Origin: Marinobacter adhaerens HP15
GTDB taxonomy: Bacteria; Pseudomonadota; Gammaproteobacteria; Pseudomonadales; Oleiphilaceae
Direction of reading: 5' to 3'
Assembly (NCBI RefSeq): GCF_000166295.1
Contig: NC_017506.1
Coordinates: 2,976,001-3,040,000, forward strand
Length of the DNA: 64,000 bases
The position numbers and the translations under genes are program-made. This document shows, one piece after another, positions 17,679 through 26,330 of this stretch; the stretch's first letter is position 1, and every line of letters starts with the position of its first letter. A model generated the notes under the pieces. That model was not told the DNA's origin and did no database searches. It was given only the letters and a program-made list of their open reading frames with translations.

Positions 17679-19121
17679 ATGTTGCTCAAAAATGCGGTGC
17701 AGCTGATCTGTTATCCGGACCGGATCGGCAACAATCTGAAAGACCTTTACACCGTGGTGGACACGCATCTGTCCGAAGCCATCGGCGGGCTGCACATCCT
17801 GCCGTTTTTTCCCTCCAACGCCGATGGCGGCTTCTCGCCGCTGACCCACAAGGAAGTGGACCCGAAGGTGGGCACCTGGGACGACATCGAAGCCTTTACG
17901 GCAAAGTACGATCTGTGCGTGGATCTGACGGTTAATCATATCTCGGACGAATCGCCGGAGTTCACCGACTTCATTGCCAACGGCTTCGACTCGGAATACG
18001 CCGATCTGTTTGTGCACGTGGACAAATTCGGCGAGATCTCACCGGACGACATGGCGAAGATTCACATCCGCAAGGAGAAGGAACCCTTCCGGGAAGTGAC
18101 CCTGTCCGACGGCACCAAAACCCGAGTGTGGTGTACCTTCACCGAGCAGCAGATCGACCTGAATTACGAATCCGACCTGGCCTATCAGCTGATGGAAAGC
18201 TACATCGGATTTCTGACGTCAAAAGGGGTTAATCTGCTGCGGCTGGACGCCTTCGGATACACCACCAAACGGATCGGCACCAGCTGCTTTCTGGTGGAAC
18301 CGGAGGTGTATCAGATCCTCGATTGGGTCAACCAGGTTGCCTTGAAACACGGGGCGGAATGCCTGCCGGAAGTACACGACCACACCAGCTACCAGTACGC
18401 CATCAGCCGGCGCAACATGCACCCCTACGGCTTTGCCCTGCCGCCGCTGCTGCTCTATTCACTGCTGGACGCCAACAGCACCTACCTGAAGAACTGGCTG
18501 CGCATGTGCCCGCGCAACATGGTCACCGTGCTGGATACCCATGACGGCATCTGCATTCCCGATGTGGAAGGCGTTTTGCCGGATGAGAAAATCAAAGTAC
18601 TGATCGACAACATCGACGCCCGCAGCGCGGACCCCATCATGCGGCGCTCAGCGGCCAACATTCACAGCGTGGGTGCCATCTATCAGCTCACCTGCACCTT
18701 TTATGACGCGCTGATGCAAAACGACGACGCCTACATCGCCGCCCGGGCCATCCAGTTTTTCACCCCGGGCATCCCACAGGTTTACTACGTGGGGCTACTG
18801 GCCGGCTGTAACGATCACGAGCTGATGGAACAAAGTGGCGAGTTGCGAGACATCAACCGCCATTACTACACCCTCGAAGAAGTGGAGCAGGACATCCAGA
18901 AACCGGTGGTACAACGCCTGCTAAGCCTGATGAAGTTCCGCAGCAACTACCCGGCCTTTGATGGGCACTTCGAACTGAACTATTCCAACAACTCAAGCGT
19001 GGCCATGGCCTGGCGCCATGGAGACTATTACTGCCACCTGTTTGTAGACCTGAACTTCAAAACCGTGAAGGTCACTTACACCGATGTGGAAACGGGGGAA
19101 ACCCGACACCTGGAGTGCTGA
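17679..19121 (+). CDS. GH13_18 phosphorylase, probable glucosylglycerol phosphorylase
   Basis: A 480-residue sucrose-phosphorylase-family enzyme. The nucleophile Asp is in RLDAFGY, the acid/base Glu in LPEVHDH and the third acid in LDTHDG. A relative from Marinobacter adhaerens was described as 2-O-alpha-glucosylglycerol phosphorylase; its position right after ggpPS supports the same role here, splitting glucosylglycerol with phosphate to glucose-1-phosphate and glycerol. Sucrose phosphorylase is the alternative. The ATG at 17679 has a strong ribosome site (GGAGGAA); 17649 is only the ORF opening. Confidence 0.85.
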   Translation: MLLKNAVQLICYPDRIGNNLKDLYTVVDTHLSEAIGGLHILPFFPSNADGGFSPLTHKEVDPKVGTWDDIEAFTAKYDLCVDLTVNHISDESPEFTDFIANGFDSEYADLFVHVDKFGEISPDDMAKIHIRKEKEPFREVTLSDGTKTRVWCTFTEQQIDLNYESDLAYQLMESYIGFLTSKGVNLLRLDAFGYTTKRIGTSCFLVEPEVYQILDWVNQVALKHGAECLPEVHDHTSYQYAISRRNMHPYGFALPPLLLYSLLDANSTYLKNWLRMCPRNMVTVLDTHDGICIPDVEGVLPDEKIKVLIDNIDARSADPIMRRSAANIHSVGAIYQLTCTFYDALMQNDDAYIAARAIQFFTPGIPQVYYVGLLAGCNDHELMEQSGELRDINRHYYTLEEVEQDIQKPVVQRLLSLMKFRSNYPAFDGHFELNYSNNSSVAMAWRHGDYYCHLFVDLNFKTVKVTYTDVETGETRHLEC

Positions 19122-19169
19122 CCGAGGGGCTGGATGCGCTGTGTGAGGGTATTGATCGGGTCTGATGCT

Positions 19170-19610
19170 TCAATCAGCGCGCATCTCCCGAATGCGCATC
19201 GGCATGCCGTCGATACGGCGGAAAATAGCGTCGAGGTCGAGACTCGATTCGCGGCTTTTGATACCGCCGTCTTTGCCGATCAACAGGACCCGGCCATACG
19301 AACGGGACTCGTCAAGAACAGCCTTGATGTCGGTCTCGAGGCTGCCCGAAACCGCCTTCTGATTTGAAACCACATCCGACCCGGTGTTCACAAACCAGAC
19401 AATATCCCGGTCATCGATCTCTGCCCGGGCACTCCTGAGCGATTCGATCTCACCGCCATTCTCGCTGGTGGCTTGAACCAGGATAAGCCGGTTTTTCCAC
19501 TGGTAGTCGTCCAGCCTGTTCATGTCGGCCCCGTGAGTCGTCAGTGTGATAAGCGAAAGCACCACCGTCAGAGTGGCTTGCCTTGTGGTGGCGACCAGAT
19601 TGAAACTCAT
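19170..19610 (-). CDS. DUF4174 family exported protein
   Basis: A 146-residue protein with an N-terminal signal sequence (cleavage about residue 28, after THG-A). The mature region has the thioredoxin-like order of DUF4174: WKNRLILVQATSENG, a strand DIVWFVN, and VLLIGKDGGIKSR, with no CxxC pair. Residues after LIGKDGG form the final helix (LDAIFRRIDGMPMR), the typical end of the family. Function unknown. Confidence 0.8.
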   Translation of the reverse strand: MSFNLVATTRQATLTVVLSLITLTTHGADMNRLDDYQWKNRLILVQATSENGGEIESLRSARAEIDDRDIVWFVNTGSDVVSNQKAVSGSLETDIKAVLDESRSYGRVLLIGKDGGIKSRESSLDLDAIFRRIDGMPMRIREMRAD

Positions 19611-19842
19611 GCCTTTATTCCCGTGAACATTATCTCAAGACGATACGAGAACCTGGGCTCACCTGATCATACTGGCTGCCATTTGAAGCTTACATTGGTT
19701 GTAGAGCTGACCAAGCTGCAGCGAAAAGCGGAACCGAAACGAAAGCCTCAGGTACTGATATAGTTACCAGCAACACGTAGTCGTAGGTTCAGGTTTCGAC
19801 ACCCTTCGTCACCCCACCCACAATCAAAAAAGGAGCACCGTC

Positions 19843-20010
19843 GTGATCCATTTCAAACAGGGCAGGCCTCCTCACAAACCGGTTGAAAACGCGGCTGCTG
19901 ATCGCAGGAGCTGGCGTAAGATACTCCTAATGATAGCCAATACTGTCAACTTGCGGGGAACCCGAGCTCTGGGCGGCAATTGCAAAGTGAAATTCAAAAA
20001 GAGAACCTAG
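19843..20010 (+). CDS. Small ORF, possible decayed relative of the 10221 gene
   Basis: A 55-codon reading frame with GTG start behind a strong ribosome site (AAAAAAGGAG). Its last residues, GNCKVKFKKRT, nearly repeat the end of the 55-residue Cys-rich protein at 10221-10388 (GNCKAKFKKGN), with matching DNA. The Cys pairs of that protein are absent. It may be a fusion of a copied tail to other sequence, or a degraded copy. The stretch 19611-20074 holds nothing else I can support. Confidence 0.35.
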   Translation: MIHFKQGRPPHKPVENAAADRRSWRKILLMIANTVNLRGTRALGGNCKVKFKKRT

Positions 20011-20074
20011 ACAAAACACTTCGCGATGCCCGAGGGCGAGACCAAACCTTATGGGAAAACAGGAGCATTCAGTG

Positions 20075-20821
20075 ATGTTTGATTTCCACGGCCGGCGCGT
20101 CATCGTCGCTGGCGGCAGCAAGGGGATTGGCCGGGCAATCGCGTTGGGCTTTGCCCGGGCCGGGGCCAGCGTCTCTGTGTGCGCCCGCGGGCAGGCGTCC
20201 CTGGACGCTCTGGCAGAAGAAGTGGCAAGCGAGGGGCTGGCACTGCATGTGACCCCCTGCGACATCGGCGACAAGGCCGAGCTGGAAGCTTATCTGCAGA
20301 ACGCCATGGGCGAGCTGGGCGGCCTGGACGTGCTGGTCAATTGCGCCTCGGCGTTCGGGCGGGAGGACAACGAAGAAGGCTGGTTGAGCAGTGTTGAAGT
20401 GGATCTGATGGGCACGGTTCGCGCCGGCCACATCTGCCTTCCGGCGCTCAAGGAAACCGGGGGCACGATCATCAACATTGCCTCCATCGCCGCCCTGCAC
20501 GCCTCAACACGCACCGCCCCCTACGCAGCCATCAAGGCCGCGGTCGCTCACTACACCGGCAGCCTGGCGGTGACCATGGCCCCGCATAAAGTGCGTGTTA
20601 ATGGCATTGCCCCTGGCTCGATCGAGTTTCCGGGCGGCGTGTGGGATCAGGCCCGGCAGAACAATCCAGAGCTCTACCAGCGTATTCGCGAGGGGATCCC
20701 CTTCGGGCGCCTGGGCACGCCGGAGGAAGTCGCCGACGTGGCGTTATTTCTGGCCTCCGATCTGGCCCGCTGGATTACCGGCCAGACACTGGTGGTGGAC
20801 GGCGGCCAGGTTTTGTCCTGA
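20075..20821 (+). CDS. SDR-family oxidoreductase
   Basis: A 248-residue short-chain dehydrogenase/reductase. Gly motif GGSKGIG near residue 13, then CARGQASL after the second strand, which favours NADP(H). The NCAS segment replaces the usual NNAG, and active-site Ser and YxxxK (YAAIK) follow. The C-terminus (GRLGTPEEVADVALFLASDLA, with TGQTLVVDGG) is of the FabG-like type. ATG at 20075 is chosen for ribosome site AGGAG. A MOSC gene follows 37 bases later. Confidence 0.88.
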   Translation: MFDFHGRRVIVAGGSKGIGRAIALGFARAGASVSVCARGQASLDALAEEVASEGLALHVTPCDIGDKAELEAYLQNAMGELGGLDVLVNCASAFGREDNEEGWLSSVEVDLMGTVRAGHICLPALKETGGTIINIASIAALHASTRTAPYAAIKAAVAHYTGSLAVTMAPHKVRVNGIAPGSIEFPGGVWDQARQNNPELYQRIREGIPFGRLGTPEEVADVALFLASDLARWITGQTLVVDGGQVLS

Positions 20822-20858
20822 ACCGCCAACCAATCGCACAAGGAGTTTTATAACGCCC

Positions 20859-21371
20859 ATGCCCGAATCGACCCCACTTCAAACCCTGCTCGACACACTC
20901 CCCCAATGCGGCCGCGTTGAGTGGATTGGCATCCGCCCTGCACGCGGCGAGCCCATGCAGGTGCTCAAGAGGGCAACGGTCACCCCGGGCAAAGGGCTGG
21001 ATGGGGATCGATTCAAGGGCCGCGACACCAGCAAACGGCAAGTGACCCTGATCCAGAAAGAACACCTGCATGCCATTGCCTCGTGCCTGCAGCGGGAAGC
21101 CATTGACCCCGAGGTTTTCCGGCGCAACATCGTTGTCTCTGGCCTGAACCTACTGGCCCTGAAAGGCAAACGGTTCCGGATTGGTGGTGTGGTGCTGGAA
21201 TACACGGGCCTGTGCCACCCCTGCAGCAAGATGGAGACTGCCCTCGGGCCGGGTGGGTATAACGCCATGCGTGGGCATGGCGGCATTACCACACGAGTGG
21301 TTGAAGGGGGTGAGCTGGCTCTTGGTGACGAAGTGCAGGCGTTGCTATTACCCCAAAAGGATCAGCCCTGA
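20859..21371 (+). CDS. MOSC domain protein
   Basis: A 170-residue single MOSC (molybdenum cofactor sulfurase C-terminal) domain. Landmarks are GLDGDRFKG, VTLIQKEHL, RRNIVVSGLNL, the Cys-bearing TGLCHPCSKME, the segment GHGGI and the end GELALGDEV. MOSC proteins bind or transfer a sulfur or the molybdenum cofactor. Ribosome site AAGGAG precedes the ATG at 20859. The last 11 codons recur almost identically at 23145-23177. Confidence 0.9.
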   Translation: MPESTPLQTLLDTLPQCGRVEWIGIRPARGEPMQVLKRATVTPGKGLDGDRFKGRDTSKRQVTLIQKEHLHAIASCLQREAIDPEVFRRNIVVSGLNLLALKGKRFRIGGVVLEYTGLCHPCSKMETALGPGGYNAMRGHGGITTRVVEGGELALGDEVQALLLPQKDQP

Positions 21372-21375
21372 GCCA

Positions 21376-22359
21376 TCAGCGCACCGGGCCATCGTGACCG
21401 GGGATGTTTTTCAGAAGCTCGGCGTTTGTGGGGTACTTCTCAAGCAGCTCCACCAACTTTTTTGTGCCCTCTAGCGGTTTAAGACCGCCAAGCGCCCGGC
21501 GCAATGCTCTTATTTTGTCTAAATCTTTTGGATCCAACAGCAGCTCTTCACGGCGTGTACTGCTTTTCGAAATATCCAGCGCGGGAAAAATTCGCTGATT
21601 CGCAACGTCTCTCGATAACACCAGCTCCATGTTTCCCGTGCCCTTGAATTCCTCAAAGATAACCTGGTCCATGCGGCTGCCCGTATCCACCAGAACGGTT
21701 GCCAGAATGGTCAGCGAGCCGCCATTCTCAATGTTTCGTGCAGCGCCAAACAACCTCCGCGGGATCTCCATCGCTCGAGCATCCATCCCGCCAGACATAG
21801 TACGACCGCTGCTCTTTCGCTCCGCATTATGCACACGCGAAAGCCTCGTGAGAGAATCAATCACAATCATAACGTTGTGACCCTCGCCCGCTTGTTGGCG
21901 AGCGATATCAAGAAGTTCATCGGCAACGCGAACGTGATGAGCATAGCTTTCATCCGAAGAAGAAGCGTGTACCTCAGCCGGGACGCTACGCCTGAAATCA
22001 GTGACCTCCTCGGGTCGCTCATCTATCAATAACGCGTAGAGTTTAATCTCGGGATACGCCTTTCCCACCGCCTGGCAAATATGTTTTAAAACCGTCGATT
22101 TTCCAGACCCCGGCGGCGCAACGATCAAACCTCGCTGCCCCATGCCAATCGGCGTGATCAAATCCATCGCGCGCACCGTGAGCTGTTCGGAACCCAACTC
22201 CAGGCGAATCCCCGGCGCGGGATTGATAGCCACAGCATTTAAAAAACGTTTTTGTGGATCAGCCTCACTTTCAACCTCAACCATAGCTTCGGTTTCCGTA
22301 GCCACTGGTTTAGGGTCTTTTTTTCGTGTTCCGGTTAAACCTAATGTCTTTCTCGTCAT
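21376..22359 (-). CDS. Rho-like ATPase lacking the RNA-binding domain
   Basis: A 327-residue paralogue of transcription terminator Rho. From about residue 45 it follows the Rho motor domain: Walker A APPGSGKS (Rho has APPKAGKT), [31 protein letters not shown] (Q-loop region), [20 protein letters not shown] and STRREELLL. The N-terminal helix bundle and cold-shock-like OB fold that bind rut RNA in normal Rho (about 130 residues) are absent, replaced by about 45 charged residues. It could form a hexamer with other substrates or partner Rho. Start ATG at 22359; upstream codons are unrelated. Confidence 0.85.
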   Translation of the reverse strand: MTRKTLGLTGTRKKDPKPVATETEAMVEVESEADPQKRFLNAVAINPAPGIRLELGSEQLTVRAMDLITPIGMGQRGLIVAPPGSGKSTVLKHICQAVGKAYPEIKLYALLIDERPEEVTDFRRSVPAEVHASSSDESYAHHVRVADELLDIARQQAGEGHNVMIVIDSLTRLSRVHNAERKSSGRTMSGGMDARAMEIPRRLFGAARNIENGGSLTILATVLVDTGSRMDQVIFEEFKGTGNMELVLSRDVANQRIFPALDISKSSTRREELLLDPKDLDKIRALRRALGGLKPLEGTKKLVELLEKYPTNAELLKNIPGHDGPVR

Positions 22360-22438
22360 GATTGTTTGATAGCTCTTGTTTGATACATATTTTTCGAAAA
22401 ACACAGCCCAAGGCAAAACACCAGCGTGCACAAAATAC

Positions 22439-22453
22439 GTCTGTCCCGCTTTT
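22439..22453. repeat. Weak copy of the transposase-tail motif
   Basis: GTCTGTCCCGCTTTT matches the dispersed ATCTGTCCCGGTTT motif with two changes. It sits between the Rho-like gene and the deoxyribosyltransferase gene. Alone it would mean little; it is listed as part of the set in this region. Confidence 0.3.
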
Positions 22454-22579
22454 CACTCATCCGAACGGTCACAAAGGAACGTGAAAGCAGGCTGGCGAGT
22501 ATGACCACGCTGCACCATTTCTGCTACCTCCGAAATACTGAATGCTATCCTGCAGTTTCATCAGCTCTATGAGGCACCC

Positions 22580-23122
22580 ATGACGAAGCCAAAACGAATC
22601 TACCTCGCCGGCCCGGAAGTTTTCTTCCCCGCAGCTGAACATCAGGCCATCGTGGCCGAGAAAAAACGCCTGCTACAGGAAAACGGACTGGAGGGCGTAG
22701 ACCCGCTGGATACTGAACTGGCACTGTCCGCCAACGAGGCGAAATTCAGGCGCGGGCATCGGATCTACCGGGCCAACCGGGAACTGATGGACAGCTGCGA
22801 TGCCATCATCGCCAACCTGACCCCCTTCCGCGGCATCAGCGCGGACCCGGGCACCGTCTTTGAGGTGGGGTATATGATCGGACAGGGTAAACCCGCCTTC
22901 GGGTTTACCCTCGAAAGCCGATATTACCGGGAACGAGCAGGCGCCACCGACCTGGACGAACTGGGCCATACCATTGAAGACTTTGAAATGAGCGACAACC
23001 TGATGATCGAGGGCGGAATCTACAGTTCAGGTGGCCAGCTCTTCGTGGCAGAGCAGCCCGGCGAACACCGGTACTTTTCGGCAGAGCTGTTCCGCCGTTG
23101 CGTGAGGGCGATAAAAAAATAA
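22580..23122 (+). CDS. Nucleoside 2-deoxyribosyltransferase
   Basis: A 180-residue enzyme of the nucleoside deoxyribosyltransferase family, which moves 2'-deoxyribose between bases or hydrolyses nucleosides. The opening strand YLAGPEVFF, the segment DAIIANLTPFRGISADPGT and the putative nucleophile Glu in GTVFEVGYM are characteristic. Other residues (RIYRANRELMDSC) line the usual helix. Ribosome site GAGG precedes the ATG. It lies alone, followed by transposase-tail and MOSC-tail remnants. Confidence 0.88.
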   Translation: MTKPKRIYLAGPEVFFPAAEHQAIVAEKKRLLQENGLEGVDPLDTELALSANEAKFRRGHRIYRANRELMDSCDAIIANLTPFRGISADPGTVFEVGYMIGQGKPAFGFTLESRYYRERAGATDLDELGHTIEDFEMSDNLMIEGGIYSSGGQLFVAEQPGEHRYFSAELFRRCVRAIKK

Positions 23123-23136
23123 ATCTGTCCCGGTTT
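23123..23136 (-). repeat. Transposase-tail remnant (ATCTGTCCCGGTTT)
   Basis: On the minus strand this reads AAACCGGGACAGAT, the codons for NRDRS at the end of the deleted REP-type transposase near 26.8 kb. Here only the tail remains, directly after the deoxyribosyltransferase stop codon. Confidence 0.5.
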
Positions 23137-23141
23137 CCCCC

Positions 23142-23183
23142 AAGCTAGCTCGTGGTGACGAAGTGCAGGCGTTGCTACAGTGA
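23142..23183 (+). pseudogene. Detached 3' end of a MOSC gene
   Basis: Fourteen codons read KLARGDEVQALLQ and stop. The DNA at 23145-23177 matches the end of the intact MOSC gene (21315-21347) at 31 of 33 positions, including 24 identical bases. No upstream part of a MOSC gene precedes it. Confidence 0.7.
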
Positions 23184-23253
23184 AACAAGACCACCGGTTT
23201 CCCGTATCCACTACCTGGCAGCAAAAGTCAGCAGCACAGGAAGGGAAGAACCC

Positions 23254-24055
23254 ATGAGCAAAAAGATCGATCTCTACAGTAGCTCGTACAGCAATTACTC
23301 GCTGGAAACCTACAGCGAGGTGCGGCTGGAGACTTATGGCGAGGATTATGGGCAAACCAGCTGGGTTTCGACTGAAGAATCCCACGAGATACCTGAGTTA
23401 CTTCAGCTGATATCGGATTCATCGGTCCTGGACATCGGCTGTGGATCTGGCGGGTACGCTGTCGGCCTGGCAAAGCGTATAGGCTGTCGGGTTGTAGGGT
23501 TCGAGATAAATGAATCGGGCGTGAAAACGGCGAATGCGTTGGCCGAAGATGAGAAGGTCAGCGCCCTCGTGAAATTCGAACAACACGATGCGTCTGAAGA
23601 ATTGCCCTATGAAGACAATTCGTTTGACGCCATCTATTCCACGGATGTCCTGTGTCATGTCCCTCGTCGGCGAGAAGTTCTCTCCAACACACAACGGTTG
23701 CTAAAACCTGGTGGGAAATTCGTCTTTAGCGACGCTTTGGTGATTGGCGGACTGATTTCCTATGAAGAGCTTGAGAATCGATGCCCAGACGGTCTGTATT
23801 TTTTCAGCCCCCCCCGGCGTCAACGAGCAATTAATACAGGAATCCGGCCTCAAGCTGCTTGAAGCTCGCGATACCACCGAGAATTGTGCTCTGTTGTCCA
23901 AACGTTGGCACGATGCGCGCGAAAAACGAAAAGAGGCACTTATCGCCTGTGAGGGTGAAGAGAACTTTCTGGGCGTGCAGCGATTTTTGGCCGGCGTTCA
24001 CCGGTTAACGAGCGAGAGGCGTTTGTTGCGCTTTTTGTACACCTGTTCGAAATAG
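23254..24055 (+). pseudogene. Class I SAM methyltransferase with a frameshift
   Basis: Residues 1-185 are a complete Rossmann methyltransferase core: SAM motif VLDIGCGSGGYAVGL, acidic FEIN, NSFDAIYSTDVLCHV and LLKPGGKFVFSD. At a run of eight C (23808-23815) the frame changes; one C fewer would join it to the +1 frame reading PPGVNEQLIQESGLKLLEA, which continues with a helical end to 24055 (about 266 residues in all). As written, the first frame stops at 23862. This may be true inactivation, slippage-based variation or a homopolymer sequencing error. Start ATG 23254 has ribosome site AAGGGAAG. Confidence 0.8.
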
Positions 24056-24107
24056 AGAGCGGCAACCGGGCACGAGTCGCATTGCCGGCACGTCGGCATT
24101 GCGCAAT

Positions 24108-24770
24108 TCAGATCCTCCGCAAAGCATCATCAAGATCCAACGAGCGAAACGTTTGACGCAACGTGTCGCCGGCCAGTCGGGCCTCCCATTGGCTGCGATG
24201 CTCCAGCACCGATTCGTCGGCAGGCACGGAATCGAAAACGGACAATGCATAATCCCGGAGCAGTTCACTCCGGCACTCAATGACAAGATCGGACAGCGCC
24301 GCAGTACCGGACCCCGAGTAGGCAAAGCATTGCTGGACATTGCGCCTGGCGCTTTCCCGTTCAACCGGTGAGATCGCAACCTCCCGCGCATCGTTGTCGG
24401 GAACCAGCAAAACGTTCACGCCCCGCCCGTTAATGGCCTCTGCGGCCTGCTGTGCGTCTTGTGGAACGTGGACGTTCTTGTGGTTTGGCCAGATGTCGAA
24501 CATGCCATAGTCGGCACAGGGGGCCTCTCGCTGAAACGTAAAGAAATCCGGGTAGGCATAAAACTCTGGCCCGCGCTCCCGATAGCGGTCATAAAACGCG
24601 GTGACGTAGGCCATGATGAGGGTCATTGCCCCAATGCCCTCAAACCGACGAGGGACAACGATGCCAAGGCGATCCGTATCCTGAAACAATGAGAACAAGT
24701 CCGCGTGCGGAATCGCCTCGCCATTCTGGGTGATGTTGAAATCGGTGCCTCGAAGGCTGCTGCTGTGCAT
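24108..24770 (-). CDS. Hypothetical protein
   Basis: A 220-residue soluble protein, no signal or membrane segment. The middle has RERGPEFYAYPDFFTFQRE and YGMFDIWPNHKNVHV, with a stretch GRGVNVLLVPDNDAREVAI that looks like a strand-turn-helix of an alpha/beta fold, then a helical C-terminus. I do not recognise a family. It is the downstream member of a run of minus-strand genes with the 101-residue gene at 24839. Confidence 0.55.
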   Translation of the reverse strand: MHSSSLRGTDFNITQNGEAIPHADLFSLFQDTDRLGIVVPRRFEGIGAMTLIMAYVTAFYDRYRERGPEFYAYPDFFTFQREAPCADYGMFDIWPNHKNVHVPQDAQQAAEAINGRGVNVLLVPDNDAREVAISPVERESARRNVQQCFAYSGSGTAALSDLVIECRSELLRDYALSVFDSVPADESVLEHRSQWEARLAGDTLRQTFRSLDLDDALRRI

Positions 24771-24838
24771 GGTTATGTCGAACGCTTTCCGAAAATGGGC
24801 CTGTCTCGATTCTGAGCGGTCACCCGGTGTCCCGAGCT

Positions 24839-25144
24839 TCAGCTTTCACGAACAGTGGAAATACCGTCGATCTCAGTAACCGTTTTTGCATCTGCCCGCT
24901 CAATGATTTTGAGGAGTGTGGACTGAATGGTTTCATCTTCCCTGGCATCACTGCCACTTACGAACGTTTGCTTCTGAGGTTCCGCGCCCTCTTCCTCGGT
25001 ATAAGAAATCACAACCTCGCTGGCTGAATCGGGCGTTTTGCCAGAGTTCGCTTTACCAAAGTACTCCAGCGAAACCAACGGATAGCCGTGAAAGCCCTTC
25101 TTAACCTGCTTTGCGATACGTTTTTTTGCTTTATCCACATTCAT
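24839..25144 (-). CDS. Hypothetical small protein
   Basis: A 101-residue acidic/basic protein. It opens with a very basic segment (KAKKRIAKQVKKGFHGYPLVS) and ends with a helix-strand pair (LLKIIERADAKTVTEIDGISTV). No signal, membrane segment or known domain is recognised. It lies 68 bases upstream of the 220-residue gene on the same strand. Confidence 0.5.
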   Translation of the reverse strand: MNVDKAKKRIAKQVKKGFHGYPLVSLEYFGKANSGKTPDSASEVVISYTEEEGAEPQKQTFVSGSDAREDETIQSTLLKIIERADAKTVTEIDGISTVRES

Positions 25145-25260
25145 AGTGAGGGCCTGTCTTTGCGGTTGTTATCTGAGTGCACATCCGCACCCAGTCGATA
25201 CCATTCGCCAATTCTATGCCCTTAACCCCATCCAAAATAGCTTTGCCCCGGTTTTCGCTG

Positions 25261-26151
25261 TCACCGTAAAAACCGGGCCAGGAAATCCAGCTGATCTTCG
25301 ATGGACCGATCCAGAGCTTCGCCCCGATAGACATCAAAATGGCCGACAGGATAGTGCTTCACGTCCGCGTTCGGCATTCTCTCGGCCGCTTTGACCGCAG
25401 CACTAGCCGGGGCGACCGTATCCTCGTCGCAGATTAATACCAGTGCCGGGCAGGCGACTTTGCTGGCCAACCGGATGGGCCGGAAAAGAGGAATCGCATA
25501 ACTCACTCCCGCCGCGACGTAATTCGACGCGTTATCCGCCAGCAAGGGAACATACCCCTCCTGGCAGTCCTCAGCCGTCATCATGCCCAACTCGCCGGGG
25601 CGGCCGGCCGATGCAATATACCGGGGAGACAGCCCCAGCCCACGACGAAGCCAGTCGACCGTTCCGTGCCAGGTCAGGCGCATCGCCTGCATGAAGCCGG
25701 CATAACTGACTACCCCCAGCAAAGACGCCAGACCATCCATCATCGGGCATTGGGAGATGGTGCATTGCACGTTTCCATCCTTTGCCGCGGCCGCAATCAC
25801 AAGCCCGCCGGAAAACGACGTTCCCCACAGGCAAATCCGGCCGCCATCCACACGATCGAGCTGCCGCACAAAATTTAGTGCTGCCAACCAATCTGCCACT
25901 TCCTTCCCGGGGCTCAGCGTTTGCCGTGGCTGGCCGTCACTGTCGCCGAAATGGCGGTAGTCAAAGGCAAAAACCGCGTAACCCGCATTGCAGAAGGCTT
26001 CCTTAAACGGTGCCAGACCGCTGGCATGAGTCAGCCCAAAACCATGGGCCATGACGACACACGGTAAACCTTTACTGCCGGCATCCGGCGTATAGAGAAC
26101 ACCGCGACAGGTTGTACCGTCGCTCTGAAATTCCAGGGGCGTTTCGATCAT
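25261..26151 (-). CDS. Alpha/beta hydrolase
   Basis: A 296-residue serine hydrolase of the alpha/beta fold. Oxyanion-side motif MAHGFGLTH, a FDYRHFGDSDG segment, nucleophile elbow GTSFSGG (Ser), an acidic residue in CDEDTVAPA and the catalytic His in PVGHFDVY. A helical lid of about 60 residues is inserted after the nucleophile. The shape fits the dienelactone-hydrolase or acyl-peptidase-like S9/DLH groups; substrate unknown. It is monocistronic by spacing. Confidence 0.88.
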   Translation of the reverse strand: MIETPLEFQSDGTTCRGVLYTPDAGSKGLPCVVMAHGFGLTHASGLAPFKEAFCNAGYAVFAFDYRHFGDSDGQPRQTLSPGKEVADWLAALNFVRQLDRVDGGRICLWGTSFSGGLVIAAAAKDGNVQCTISQCPMMDGLASLLGVVSYAGFMQAMRLTWHGTVDWLRRGLGLSPRYIASAGRPGELGMMTAEDCQEGYVPLLADNASNYVAAGVSYAIPLFRPIRLASKVACPALVLICDEDTVAPASAAVKAAERMPNADVKHYPVGHFDVYRGEALDRSIEDQLDFLARFLR

Positions 26152-26246
26152 TGTTTGGCTCTCATGCTTGAAGGTCGAGAGTCTCAGGATAGCTCATTGC
26201 TTCAATATCAAATCGGCAGCGTAAATCGCCGGGGCCAGGCAGATAA

Positions 26247-26267
26247 GCGTTGCTATAGTGAAACAAG
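26247..26267 (+). repeat. Third fragment of the MOSC-tail repeat
   Basis: GCGTTGCTATAGTGAAACAAG matches 23169-23189 with one difference. It lies upstream of the tautomerase gene. The stop codon and following bases are shared, so the copied unit extends past the MOSC coding end. Confidence 0.5.
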
Positions 26268-26330
26268 CCCGCCTCACTCCCATAGTGGCTAGATCCAGTG
26301 CAAACGTACAACCCATGGCAGGAGTTTCCC

